From CAZBBB01 sp964490005 (GTDB taxonomy: Bacteria; Planctomycetota; B15-G4), in contig CAZBBB010000003.1 of the NCBI GenBank assembly GCA_964490005.1, positions 1 through 64,000 on the forward strand: DNA of 64,000 nt, written 5' to 3'. Numbering within the stretch: position 1 is the first letter of the stretch; every line of letters starts with the position of its first letter. Of the stretch, positions 23,296-31,385 are shown piece by piece. The position numbers and the translations under genes are program-made. The notes below the pieces were generated by a model, which had not been told where the DNA came from, made no database searches, and saw nothing but the letters and a program-made list of their open reading frames with translations.

Positions 23296-26200
23296 ATGCA
23301 GGGGCTTGAGGGACAAGTGCTTACGTACAAGACCTGTTTGATCGCGCTGCTCGGCCTCGCATCTCTTGCGGCCAGTTCGGCGGCGCAGCCGTTGCTGCTC
23401 AAGGACCTGTCGGCGACCCGCGCTTGGCAAGGCTACGGCCCGCCCGGGTTCACCGGCACCGGCCTCCCGGGGTCTTCGAACCCCATCCCGATGGACCTCG
23501 GGCGAAGTTCGGCCATCGTCGACCTCGACGGTGACGGCTTTGGCGACCTCGTCGTCGGAGCACCGCTGGTGCCGACGAATCCCGCCTCCCAGGTACTCGA
23601 CGATGCCGGGCGAGTCTACGTGTACTTCGGAGGACCGGGCCTCGGCTTGCCGGGGACCGCCGGCACGTTCAGTTTTGCCGCCTTCCCGAACGGAGCCGCC
23701 ATCGAGTTCGTCGGCGATCCGGGTGATCGCATCGGGTCGTCGATCGCCGCCGCCGGTGACGTGAACGGCGACGGCCTGCAGGACGCGATCATCGGCGCAC
23801 CGAATCACACGATGGGTGCTCGGGAAGCTGCAGGCGGCGCCTACCTGCTGCTCGGTCGAACGAACTTCAAGTCGCTTCCCAAGAAGATCGTGCTCTCGTC
23901 CTTCGCTGCGACGCCCGGCAACAAGGCGATGTTCATCCAGGGGGCGAGGTCGTTCGGCTTGTCGGGGTCCTCGGTCTCGGGAAACGTCGACGTGAACGGC
24001 GACGCGCTTCGGGATCTCGTCCTGGGTGCGCCGCTCGACTCGACCAATGGCCGCAGCCAGAACGGCACTGCGACGGTCCTGTACGGCCAGCCGGGTTTCG
24101 CCACCATGACCCTGCTCGATCTCGACACGCAGGGGGCCGGACAGGTCACCGTGGTTCACGGCGCGACGGACTTCCAGTTCGTCGGTTTCTCCGTGAGCGG
24201 CATCGGCAAGTTCGACCCCGTCCTGCCGATGACGAACAACGCGCTGAGTCCGGTGCTGGGCGACGATGTCGCCATCGGCGCGCCGGGCACGACCGTGGGG
24301 ACGAAGTTCTTCGCCGGTGCGGTGTACGCGTTGCGCGGCACGAACGGCGGCGTGCCCGCTGCGTCCTACACAACCTCCGATTTCGGTACGGGGCCGTTCA
24401 AGGCAGGCGTGGTCTACACCGGCAAGGATGCCGGGGATCAGGCGGGCTTCTTCGTGAATCGCGTGGGCAACCTGATCTTCGATGCGGACGGATACGAGGA
24501 CTTCGCCATCACGTCCCCGTTCAGCGATGGCGTCGGCAAGCCGAACAGCGGGTCGATCTACGTCGTGGGCGGGTCCGTCATCGGCATCCATCCCCAGGGA
24601 TTCGACCTCGGCCTCCTCGGCCAGAATCCCCCGACGCAGGTCGGCATCCACATCCAGGGCGCGGTCACCAATGGCGGCCAGCAGGGCGTCTACGTCGCGA
24701 ATGCAGGCGACTGGAACGGGGACACCGTGCCCGACCTGCTCGTGGGCTTTCCGAACGTCACGCTGTCCGCGGGTACGGGGATCTTCGTCGGCGCAGGCAG
24801 GGCGCGCGTCCTGAACGGCCTGGCGACACTCTCCACGCTCGGCACCGTCAACCTGGGCTCGGTCGGCGAACCCTTCACGCTGATCTCCTTCTCGGGCGAA
24901 GCAACCGGCGACTATGCCGGACATGGACTGGCGGTCGGTGATCTCAATGGCGACGGATCGCTCGATGTGCACATCGGCGCGCCCGGCGCGTCCTCGCCCG
25001 CCAATCCGCTCGATTTCTCGGGCGTCGCAAACCTGGAGACCGGCCGTTCGCACGTGGTCTACGGCCCATTGCTCCGCATCGACTCGATGACGCCGACGGC
25101 GACGCACTTCGGCGGCCCCAAGGTCACGCTGACTGCGACGAATCTTCCGGCCGGCGCGACCCTCAAGGTCGAAGGCGTTCCGGCCGTGATCGACTCCCTC
25201 GTTCCGGGGACGCCCGGAACGCTGCAGTTCACGCCCCCGAAACTCGTTCCGCCAGGCGTTCCGGCCGACATCGCGCTGACGACCACGAACGGAAACGTGA
25301 ACTACAAGGACTTCCTCACGTACAACCCGCTCTCGATTTCGTCAGGACCCAATCCGCCGACGGGATTCGAGTTCAATCCGGCCAGCTTCACCGGCAACGG
25401 CTTCTCCACGATCGCCGACACGACCGTCACGATCGGCGGATTCCCGGCCGCCGTCACGGCCATCGACGGCCTCGCGGGCACGATGTCGATCACGTTGCCG
25501 GACGGCCCTCCGGGCAATGTTCCGCTCGACGTCGTGATCACGAACGGCAACGGATCCGTGACGCTGACCGGGGCCATGACGTACTTGCCGCTCGTCGTCA
25601 AGTCGATCGTGCCGAACTCGGGCAAGCAAACGTCGGGGATCTTCGTGCCCGGTGCGGTGCCCTTTGCGGGCGAACCGGTGCAGCAGGTCGCCGTGACGGT
25701 CCAGGCCTCGGGCGCGCTGCCCCCCGATCTCGTGATCGCCTTCGGGACGGACGCGCTCGGCTACCGTCCGGCCGTCATCCAGTCGATCGTGGGCGACGTC
25801 GTCACGGTGGACGTGCCGTACTTCCTGCTGGGCCCGCAGAACGTGGTCGTGAACATTCGGGCCGGCTCGATCAGTTCCACCGACGTCGGCATTCTCGAGA
25901 GCGCGTTCACGTATCAGGCGAGCGACTTCACGGAGCTGAGCTCGTACCAGAAGCCGGGTCTCGATCCGCTCAAGCCGCCAGTGGCCCTCATGAGCGGTCA
26001 ATTCACGAATGGCGGCCAGGTCCTGCTGCTGATCGGCAATCTCGCGGGAGCGCAGTCCCTCGGCGCCGTCATGTTCCTCGGAGTGGCCCTGGCCAACCCG
26101 CCGCTGCCGCTGCACGGCGGACTGTTCGGCATCAGTCTCACGAATCAGGTCTTCAGCTTCAGCCTCCCGGGCGGCGTTCCCGCCATCGCCATCTCCACGG

Positions 26201-26331
26201 CGATGCCGAACAACATGCCCGCGAGCGCGAACGGACTTCCGCTCTACATCCAGGTGCTCACCAAGGAGAAGCTCGGCGCCGTGACCGAGTTCGGCCTGAG
26301 CAATGTGCTGGTGATGACGATCCGGATCTGA
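23296..26331 (+). CDS. Secreted integrin-like FG-GAP and TIG/IPT repeat protein
   Basis: 1011 residues from ATG 23296. A GTG at 23317 has GAGGGA (23308-23313) just upstream and would begin directly at the signal peptide ('LTYKTCLIALLGLASLAASSAAQ'); it may be the true start. Residues ~45-600 hold integrin-type FG-GAP blades, e.g. 'DLDGDGFGDLVVGAP', 'DVNGDGLQDAIIGAP', 'DVNGDALRDLVLGAP', 'DWNGDTVPDLLVGFP', 'DLNGDGSLDVHIGAP'. Two TIG/IPT immunoglobulin-like domains follow ('IDSMTPTATHFGGPKVTLTATNLP' and 'ISSGPNPPTGFEFNPASF'), then more beta-rich sequence and a C-terminal module like that of the 17762 protein ('PLPLHGGLFG' to 'EFGLSNVLVMTIRI'). Likely extracellular or surface-bound, for adhesion or matrix binding. 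Confidence 0.88.
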   Translation: MQGLEGQVLTYKTCLIALLGLASLAASSAAQPLLLKDLSATRAWQGYGPPGFTGTGLPGSSNPIPMDLGRSSAIVDLDGDGFGDLVVGAPLVPTNPASQVLDDAGRVYVYFGGPGLGLPGTAGTFSFAAFPNGAAIEFVGDPGDRIGSSIAAAGDVNGDGLQDAIIGAPNHTMGAREAAGGAYLLLGRTNFKSLPKKIVLSSFAATPGNKAMFIQGARSFGLSGSSVSGNVDVNGDALRDLVLGAPLDSTNGRSQNGTATVLYGQPGFATMTLLDLDTQGAGQVTVVHGATDFQFVGFSVSGIGKFDPVLPMTNNALSPVLGDDVAIGAPGTTVGTKFFAGAVYALRGTNGGVPAASYTTSDFGTGPFKAGVVYTGKDAGDQAGFFVNRVGNLIFDADGYEDFAITSPFSDGVGKPNSGSIYVVGGSVIGIHPQGFDLGLLGQNPPTQVGIHIQGAVTNGGQQGVYVANAGDWNGDTVPDLLVGFPNVTLSAGTGIFVGAGRARVLNGLATLSTLGTVNLGSVGEPFTLISFSGEATGDYAGHGLAVGDLNGDGSLDVHIGAPGASSPANPLDFSGVANLETGRSHVVYGPLLRIDSMTPTATHFGGPKVTLTATNLPAGATLKVEGVPAVIDSLVPGTPGTLQFTPPKLVPPGVPADIALTTTNGNVNYKDFLTYNPLSISSGPNPPTGFEFNPASFTGNGFSTIADTTVTIGGFPAAVTAIDGLAGTMSITLPDGPPGNVPLDVVITNGNGSVTLTGAMTYLPLVVKSIVPNSGKQTSGIFVPGAVPFAGEPVQQVAVTVQASGALPPDLVIAFGTDALGYRPAVIQSIVGDVVTVDVPYFLLGPQNVVVNIRAGSISSTDVGILESAFTYQASDFTELSSYQKPGLDPLKPPVALMSGQFTNGGQVLLLIGNLAGAQSLGAVMFLGVALANPPLPLHGGLFGISLTNQVFSFSLPGGVPAIAISTAMPNNMPASANGLPLYIQVLTKEKLGAVTEFGLSNVLVMTIRI

Positions 26332-26377
26332 GGGCGCGCCGCGGGCCGCGCTCGCACGACGCAGCCGTCGGAGACTT

Positions 26378-27049
26378 TCAGGAAGCGACGCGATCGAGAA
26401 TGTCGGCGAGCGCCCGTCGGCCGCCGCCCGCCGAGTCGGCGCGCAGGCCGTAGAGGTAGTGCAACGCCTGCGCCGTGACGCGCGCGATGCTCGCCCCGAG
26501 CACGACCGGGTCCGTCCGTCCGGGAACATCGACCTCGACCTCGACCCGCGCGCCTTCGGGGAACCAGCCGCGGTCGTTGCGGATGACGCGTACTCCCAGC
26601 CCGCTCGGCGAGATGTCCACGAGGCGCCCTGGAACCTGTTCCCGCTCGCCGCGGATCGTCACCGCCAGCCGCACGCGCAGGCCCGGCAGGGAGCGACGGT
26701 CACCCCGGCGACGCTGGCAGGGGGCGACGAGCGACGGCGGGTCGAGCACGACAAGAGCGCTCGTGGCACGATCCCGGTACGGCGACCACTGGTGGATCGA
26801 GGTCAGGAACGTGTGCACGGAGCCCTCGGCGTCCGTGAAGAAGCCGCGTACGGCCGCGCCCGTGCGCATGACACCGACGAATCCCTCCGGCAGAGACGTC
26901 GTGACGTGGATGCGTGCCTTGGGGTCGGCCGGCAGGAGACGACCCGTGCACTGCACGATCTCGCCGTTGACGAGGATCCACAACTCGAGCGGGTGCCTGG
27001 CCTCGCAGGCCGAGGAGAGTGGCTGAGGCAGCAGGTGCGTGGCGCCCAT
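26378..27049 (-). CDS. PilZ-domain cyclic di-GMP-binding protein
   Basis: 223 residues. The C-terminal half shows the PilZ signature: an Arg-rich switch 'CQRRRGDRRSLPGLRVRLAV' (about 111-130, RxxxR type) followed by 'GRLVDISPSGLGVRV' (about 141-155, DxSxxG). The N-terminal ~100 residues look like the YcgR-N/PilZN flagellar-brake type of beta barrel ('ELWILVNGEIVQCTGRLLPADPKARIHV'). Such proteins read c-di-GMP levels to control motility, exopolysaccharide or surface behaviour. It is the last gene of the 30156-26378 operon, 25 bases after aroB. An HD-GYP protein, which could degrade c-di-GMP, is encoded at 62085-63122. Confidence 0.87.
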   Translation of the reverse strand: MGATHLLPQPLSSACEARHPLELWILVNGEIVQCTGRLLPADPKARIHVTTSLPEGFVGVMRTGAAVRGFFTDAEGSVHTFLTSIHQWSPYRDRATSALVVLDPPSLVAPCQRRRGDRRSLPGLRVRLAVTIRGEREQVPGRLVDISPSGLGVRVIRNDRGWFPEGARVEVEVDVPGRTDPVVLGASIARVTAQALHYLYGLRADSAGGGRRALADILDRVAS

Positions 27050-27074
27050 GCCCGTCCTGATCGGCTGCGCGGCT

Positions 27075-28109
27075 TCAGGAAGTTGAGGCGCGGCCCTGAA
27101 GTGCTTCCAGGCCCTTCTCGAACGCGCCTTCGGGCGCGGGCTCGAGGATCTCGAGCGCCCCGGGGGCTTTCACGGCGATCAGCACCGGCGCTCCGCGGGT
27201 GCGTTTCTTGTCGCGGCGCAGCCGGTCGCCGAGGCCGCGCAGATCGACGGACCAGGCGACCGGCAGTTCCCAAGCCTCCAGTGCGGCGCGCAGCCGGCCC
27301 TCGAGCCCTTCGGGCGCGCCCGGCAGGTGGCTGCCCAGGCGCGCCGCGCACAGCAGACCGAGGCCCACCGCCTCACCGTGGAGCAGATCCGGAGCGGCCG
27401 CCGACTCGAGCGCGTGGCCGAACGTGTGGCCCAGATTGAGCAGTCGGCGCGCGCCGCGGTCGTACGGATCGCGCGCGACGAGATCCGCCTTGACCGCCAG
27501 GCAGTCGCGGATCATGTCGATGGCATCGTCGCGTGCCGCCTTGAGTGCGGCGCGTGGAATTCGCTCGACCCGCGCGAGCAGGGGCTCTCCGGAAATCAGC
27601 GCGGTCTTGAGGACTTCAGCCATGCCCGCCGCGAGTTCCCGACGCGGCAGCGTCGCCAGCAGCGTCGGGTCGGCGAGCAGCCGGGCAGGCGCGTGGAACG
27701 TTCCGATGGAGTTCTTCCCCCGGCCGTGGTTGACGGCGGTCTTGCCGCCGAGCGCGGCGTCGACCTGTCCGACGAGCGTCGTCGGGACCGCCGTCCACTC
27801 CAGCCCGCGTCGATGGAGACTCGCCGCGAGTCCTCCGAGATCCGTGACGACCCCGCCACCGATCGCGAGCAGCTCACCGTCGCGGTCGATGCCGGCAGCG
27901 TCGAGCGCGAGCAGCAACTCGCCGAGCTGCGTCCAGTTCTTGCGGGCCTCCCCCGGCGCCAGCACCAGATGGGGGTGGCGCATGAGGCGCGGGGGCAGCA
28001 GCGGCGCCACGTGCGCGTCCGTGAGGACGAAGGTTCCGCCCGCGGCCGCGGGCGCGTCCGCCAACCCGGCCAGCAGGCCGCGATCGACGCTGACCTGCGT
28101 GCCGTTCAC
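27075..28109 (-). CDS. aroB: 3-dehydroquinate synthase
   Basis: 344 residues from a GTG that overlaps the preceding stop (GTGA, 28106-28109). AroB converts DAHP to 3-dehydroquinate in the shikimate pathway, using NAD and a divalent metal. Typical motifs: 'LAIGGGVVTDLGGLAASLHRRGLEWTAVPTTLVGQVDAALGGKTAVNHGRGKNSIGTFH' region (NAD and phosphate binding), 'RRELAAGMAEVLKTALI', and the metal-binding 'LLNLGHTFGHALE' plus 'LLHGEAVGLGL'. The early Rossmann part is shorter than in E. coli AroB, and there is no N-terminal 'T.Y.I.IG' strand of the usual kind ('TQVSVDRGLLAGL' takes its place). Cytoplasmic. Cotranscribed with unrelated genes. Confidence 0.95.
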   Translation of the reverse strand: MNGTQVSVDRGLLAGLADAPAAAGGTFVLTDAHVAPLLPPRLMRHPHLVLAPGEARKNWTQLGELLLALDAAGIDRDGELLAIGGGVVTDLGGLAASLHRRGLEWTAVPTTLVGQVDAALGGKTAVNHGRGKNSIGTFHAPARLLADPTLLATLPRRELAAGMAEVLKTALISGEPLLARVERIPRAALKAARDDAIDMIRDCLAVKADLVARDPYDRGARRLLNLGHTFGHALESAAAPDLLHGEAVGLGLLCAARLGSHLPGAPEGLEGRLRAALEAWELPVAWSVDLRGLGDRLRRDKKRTRGAPVLIAVKAPGALEILEPAPEGAFEKGLEALQGRASTS

Positions 28110-29464
28110 GCCGGCGACGAGCCGGTGGCGTCGCCGTGTTCCGAGTCCGGTCGGGCGCCTTGCGCGAGCCGCCGCTGGCGCGCGAGCCGTGCCTGCCGCG
28201 CGGCGACGGCGGATGCGCGATCCCTTCGTGCCGCCCACGCGAGCAGGCCGGCAACGACGACGACGAGTCCGATGGTGACCTTGATGAGCAGGGACGGCAG
28301 CACGCTCGGGGGCGCGTGGTAGATCGTCATGCGTCGGGCGGCGACGACGGCGGCGGTGTGCGGCTGGCCGGAGCGATTCTCGTACGAGTAGCGGCGGAAG
28401 TAGACGCCGTCCACGTCGAGCACGGTGCGGCGCAAGACGGCGTCCGCGGGCGGCGGGTCGAACGACCAGACGAGCGCCGTCCCGCGGTTGCTCGTCAGCC
28501 AGATCCTCCAGATGAACGGGACCTCCAACGGGTTCTCGCCGCGCGGCCCGAGCGGCAATTGGTCGGCCCAGGCCAGCAGGCCCGAGACGCGCACGACCTG
28601 CCCGCGATACGCCTCGGTGTGCTGCATGAGCTGCACGGCGGTGATCTCGGCGGGCGGCGCGCCGCCTGGGAGGAAATCCTCGTCCGGGGCGTGCCGCACG
28701 TAGGAGAGGACGTCGTAGAACTCGGGGCTCTCGAGCGGCTGGCTGGCCTGAGTCAGATCGTGATCCCGGACGCGCGCGAGCGCCCCGGGGCCCAGTTCGG
28801 TGACGGGCGCGATCGGCCAGCTCGATCTCAGCAGTTCCTCCGCGATGACGATCGGACCGACGGCGAAGGTTCGATCGGGGCGCAGCATCTCGTGCTGCTT
28901 CAAGTAGAAGCCGGCCAGGCGGACGACATCGCCCGGACGGCAGTCGTCCGGCTCGGTGACGACGAGATACGTCCATGAGTTTCCGGAGGCGTCGCGCACT
29001 TCGCCGCGCCCGGCGGCGCCCGGGGGGCCGCCGGCCTCGTGCCAGACGAGTTCGCCGCGCACCCAGACCGGCTGCCCGCGTCGCGCCGCGCTCTCGACGG
29101 CCAGCGTCTCGGCGGACAGCGGCTCCGCACCGAGCACCTCCAGATCGCCGTAGACCAGCAACGCGGCCTGATCGAGCAGGTGGCGCGTCGGTCCGGGCTC
29201 CAGCACGACACGATCCTCGCGCCGCTCGTCGCTCACGGACGCGAGTTGCGTCGCGTCGACGCGAGCGAGCGGCGCGACGATCCGCGGCTCCTCGGGTGGC
29301 GGCACGTCGTCCTGGCCGGAGTCGGGATCGACCTGCCGATCCATGTTCAGGATCAGGATCACGAGCAGCGCCACGAGGGCGACGCTGTAGACGACCAGGC
29401 GGCGCAAGGCGTGGCTGCCGGACTTGCCTTCGAGGGCCGAGCGGCGGATGCGCTCCTTGTCCAT
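28106..29464 (-). CDS. Two-TM membrane protein with large exported domain
   Basis: 452 residues. ATG 29464 shares one base with the upstream stop (TGATG). One TM helix lies near the N-terminus ('LVVYSVALVALLVILILNM', about 23-41) and another near the C-terminus ('LLIKVTIGLVVVVAGLLAWAA', about 395-415), with a ~350-residue acidic, beta-rich region between them that should be outside the cytoplasm. It has two OB-like strands sets, 'GQPVWVRGELVWHEAGG' and 'YRGQVVRVSGLLAWADQLPLG', each followed by 'V.G.YF'-type sequences ('RLAGFYLKQHEM', 'DVDGVYFRRYSYENRSG'), which suggests an internal duplication. The C-terminal tail is basic. I do not recognise the family. Confidence 0.72.
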   Translation of the reverse strand: MDKERIRRSALEGKSGSHALRRLVVYSVALVALLVILILNMDRQVDPDSGQDDVPPPEEPRIVAPLARVDATQLASVSDERREDRVVLEPGPTRHLLDQAALLVYGDLEVLGAEPLSAETLAVESAARRGQPVWVRGELVWHEAGGPPGAAGRGEVRDASGNSWTYLVVTEPDDCRPGDVVRLAGFYLKQHEMLRPDRTFAVGPIVIAEELLRSSWPIAPVTELGPGALARVRDHDLTQASQPLESPEFYDVLSYVRHAPDEDFLPGGAPPAEITAVQLMQHTEAYRGQVVRVSGLLAWADQLPLGPRGENPLEVPFIWRIWLTSNRGTALVWSFDPPPADAVLRRTVLDVDGVYFRRYSYENRSGQPHTAAVVAARRMTIYHAPPSVLPSLLIKVTIGLVVVVAGLLAWAARRDRASAVAARQARLARQRRLAQGARPDSEHGDATGSSPA

Positions 29465-30156
29465 CAGCTCACGCCCGTCGCGGCGCGCACGAGCGCCTCG
29501 AAGAGGCGCTGCTGGCGCGGATCGCCCTCCATGCGCTCGGGGTGCCACTGCACGCCCACGAGGAACGGCACGCCGTCGGCCTCCCAGGCTTCGATGATGC
29601 CGTCCTCCGCGACCGCGACCGCCCGCAGGCCGCGACCGAGCGCGTTCACGGCCTGGTGGTGCTCGGTGTTCACCAGGAGCTCGCGTCCGAGCCATTCGCC
29701 GATCTTCGAGCCCTCGGCGACCGTGATCGCATGCCGTCGCAGGAAGGTCGGGTCCTTGTGGTCGAGCGCGCCACCGAGATCGGGGATGTGCTGATGCAGG
29801 CTTCCCCCGGCCGCGACGTTCAGCGTCTGCATGCCGCCGCAGACGCCGAGCGCGGGAGCGCCGCGGTCGAGCGCCGCGTGCGCGAGCAGCAGTTCGGTCG
29901 TCGCCCGCGCCGGGTGCATGAGTCGTGCGGACGGATGCAGCGCCTCACCCCAGAGCGCCGGGTCGAGGTCGTCGCTCCCCGAGAAGACGATGCCGTCGAG
30001 GCGCGAGAGCAGCGTGCTCGCCTCGCGTGCATCGCTCACGAACGGGAGCGGCACGGGGAGCCCGCCGGCCCGCAGGATGGCTCGGGCATAGGCGGGTTTG
30101 ACGTCGGGGCGGCCCTCGGCGTCGGACGTGCTCGTCACACCGATGAAGGGGCGCAT
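29464..30156 (-). CDS. Class I glutamine amidotransferase-like, peptidase C26 (PuuD-type) hydrolase
   Basis: 230 residues. The N-terminus 'RPFIGVTSTSD' and the nucleophile elbow 'LGVCGGMQTLN' (C106) with 'VGVQWHPERM' (H205, E207) form the catalytic triad of gamma-glutamyl-gamma-aminobutyrate hydrolase-like proteins. 'VFSGSDDLDPALWGE' matches the family's GG.D..P.ly motif with SGSDD. The PuuD branch hydrolyses gamma-glutamylated amines during polyamine breakdown; no other putrescine genes are here, so the substrate is open. It is the first gene of the operon and starts only 23 bases from the divergent folC start, with a perfect TATAAT eight bases before its ATG. Confidence 0.9.
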   Translation of the reverse strand: MRPFIGVTSTSDAEGRPDVKPAYARAILRAGGLPVPLPFVSDAREASTLLSRLDGIVFSGSDDLDPALWGEALHPSARLMHPARATTELLLAHAALDRGAPALGVCGGMQTLNVAAGGSLHQHIPDLGGALDHKDPTFLRRHAITVAEGSKIGEWLGRELLVNTEHHQAVNALGRGLRAVAVAEDGIIEAWEADGVPFLVGVQWHPERMEGDPRQQRLFEALVRAATGVS

Positions 30157-30179
30157 GCGGGCCGATTATAGTGGTCGCC
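30157..30179. promoter_or_regulatory. Divergent overlapping -10 elements between two start codons
   Basis: Only 23 bases separate the minus-strand ATG (30156) from the plus-strand ATG (30180). On the minus strand TATAAT (30170-30165, perfect) lies eight bases before its ATG; on the plus strand TATAGT (30167-30172) lies seven bases before its ATG. The hexamers overlap by four bases. Transcription from either should begin at or within two bases of the start codon, so both transcripts would be leaderless. The -35 regions fall inside the opposite coding sequences and are weak (TTGTCG at 30195-30190, 19-base spacing, on the minus strand). Confidence 0.55.
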
Positions 30180-31385
30180 ATGACCGCGGCGACAACGGCA
30201 TCGCGCCTCGACGCGCTGCTTGCCGGCCTCATCGATCTCGAGCGCTCGCGTGCCTTTCACGAGGGACGCATCGCGCTGCAGCCGGGCCGCATGCAGGCGC
30301 TCCTGGACGCGCTGCCCGATCTGCCCGAGCCGCGAGTCGGCGTGCACGTCGCGGGCAGCGAGGGCAAGACGAGCACGACCGAACTCATCGCCGCCGGGCT
30401 TCGCGCCCACGGCCTGCGGACCGCGACCTACACCTCGCCGCACCTGCGCGACGTCCGCGAGCGATTGCGCATCGACGGAGAGTTCCCTCCCGACGCGCTC
30501 CTCGAAGAAGCCACGGCGCGGGTCGAGGCGGCGGTGAGGCGAGCGGGCCTCCAGCCGAGCTACTTCGAGTTCGTGACCGCGCTCGCGCGCTGCCTCTACG
30601 CACTCGCTTCCGTCGACTCCGTCGTCTGGGAGACGGGCCTGGGGGGGCGTCTCGATGCGACGCGCCTCATGCCCGCTCGGCTCGCCGTGATCACTACCAT
30701 CAGTCTCGAGCATGTCGCCATCCTGGGGAATTCCCTGGCGGCCATCGCGCGCGAGAAGGCCGGCATCGTGCGCCCGGGCCGGCCGGTCGTGCTTGGCGCC
30801 GGGATTCCGGGCGAGGCCCTCGACGAGATCGTGCGCATCGCCGGAGAACTCGCGGCTCCCGTCCTCATGGCGCCGAGCGGCGGGCCCTCCGCCGCGTCCC
30901 GCAACGTCTCGCTCGCTCGCCGGGCGCTGCAGGCCCTCTCAGCGGAGGGCGCACTGCCGCCCCACGGGCCCCGGATCGACGAGGCGCTCGCGGTCCATCG
31001 CGTCGAAGGCCGACTCGAGCGGCGCGGGCGCGTGCTGTTCGACGGCGCTCACACCGTCGCCGCGATGGGGCTCCTCGCCCGGTCGCTCGCCGCGGAGCCG
31101 CTCGGTGCCGTCGTGTTCGGCGCGACGAGCGGGCGCGATCCGGCCGCAATGCTCGCGCCGCTCGAGGCGCTCGGCGTACCCGTCTGGCTCACGCTCGCCC
31201 CCGGAGGACGCGGCATCGCCTGCGAAGTGCTGCAGGCGGCGCTCGCGCCCGGAGTCGTCGCGCACGTGGTCCCCGATCCGCCTGCGGCGCTCTCGGCCGC
31301 GCTCGAGGCGGCGCGCGACCGTACCGTGCTCGTCACCGGCTCGCTGCATCTCGTCGGCAGCCTGCTGTCCAGGCTTTCGTGCTGA
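30180..31385 (+). CDS. folC: Folylpolyglutamate synthase/dihydrofolate synthase-like Mur ligase
   Basis: 401 residues. FolC adds glutamate to dihydropteroate and folates with ATP. The P-loop reads 'VGVHVAGSEGKTSTTELIAAGLRAHG' (family GTNGKGST; here GSEGKTST), followed by 'TYTSPHLRDVRERLRIDG', 'VVWETGLGGRLDAT', 'ITTISLEHVAILGNSLAAIAREKAGIVR' and, in the ligase domain, 'RVLFDGAHTVAAM' (usually DGAHN). The central and C-terminal domains are shortened relative to E. coli FolC. Start: ATG 30180, preferred over an in-frame GTG at 30171 because the latter lies in the promoter. The stop lies within the first codons of the next gene. A Mur-ligase relative with another substrate is possible but less likely. 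Confidence 0.88.
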   Translation: MTAATTASRLDALLAGLIDLERSRAFHEGRIALQPGRMQALLDALPDLPEPRVGVHVAGSEGKTSTTELIAAGLRAHGLRTATYTSPHLRDVRERLRIDGEFPPDALLEEATARVEAAVRRAGLQPSYFEFVTALARCLYALASVDSVVWETGLGGRLDATRLMPARLAVITTISLEHVAILGNSLAAIAREKAGIVRPGRPVVLGAGIPGEALDEIVRIAGELAAPVLMAPSGGPSAASRNVSLARRALQALSAEGALPPHGPRIDEALAVHRVEGRLERRGRVLFDGAHTVAAMGLLARSLAAEPLGAVVFGATSGRDPAAMLAPLEALGVPVWLTLAPGGRGIACEVLQAALAPGVVAHVVPDPPAALSAALEAARDRTVLVTGSLHLVGSLLSRLSC

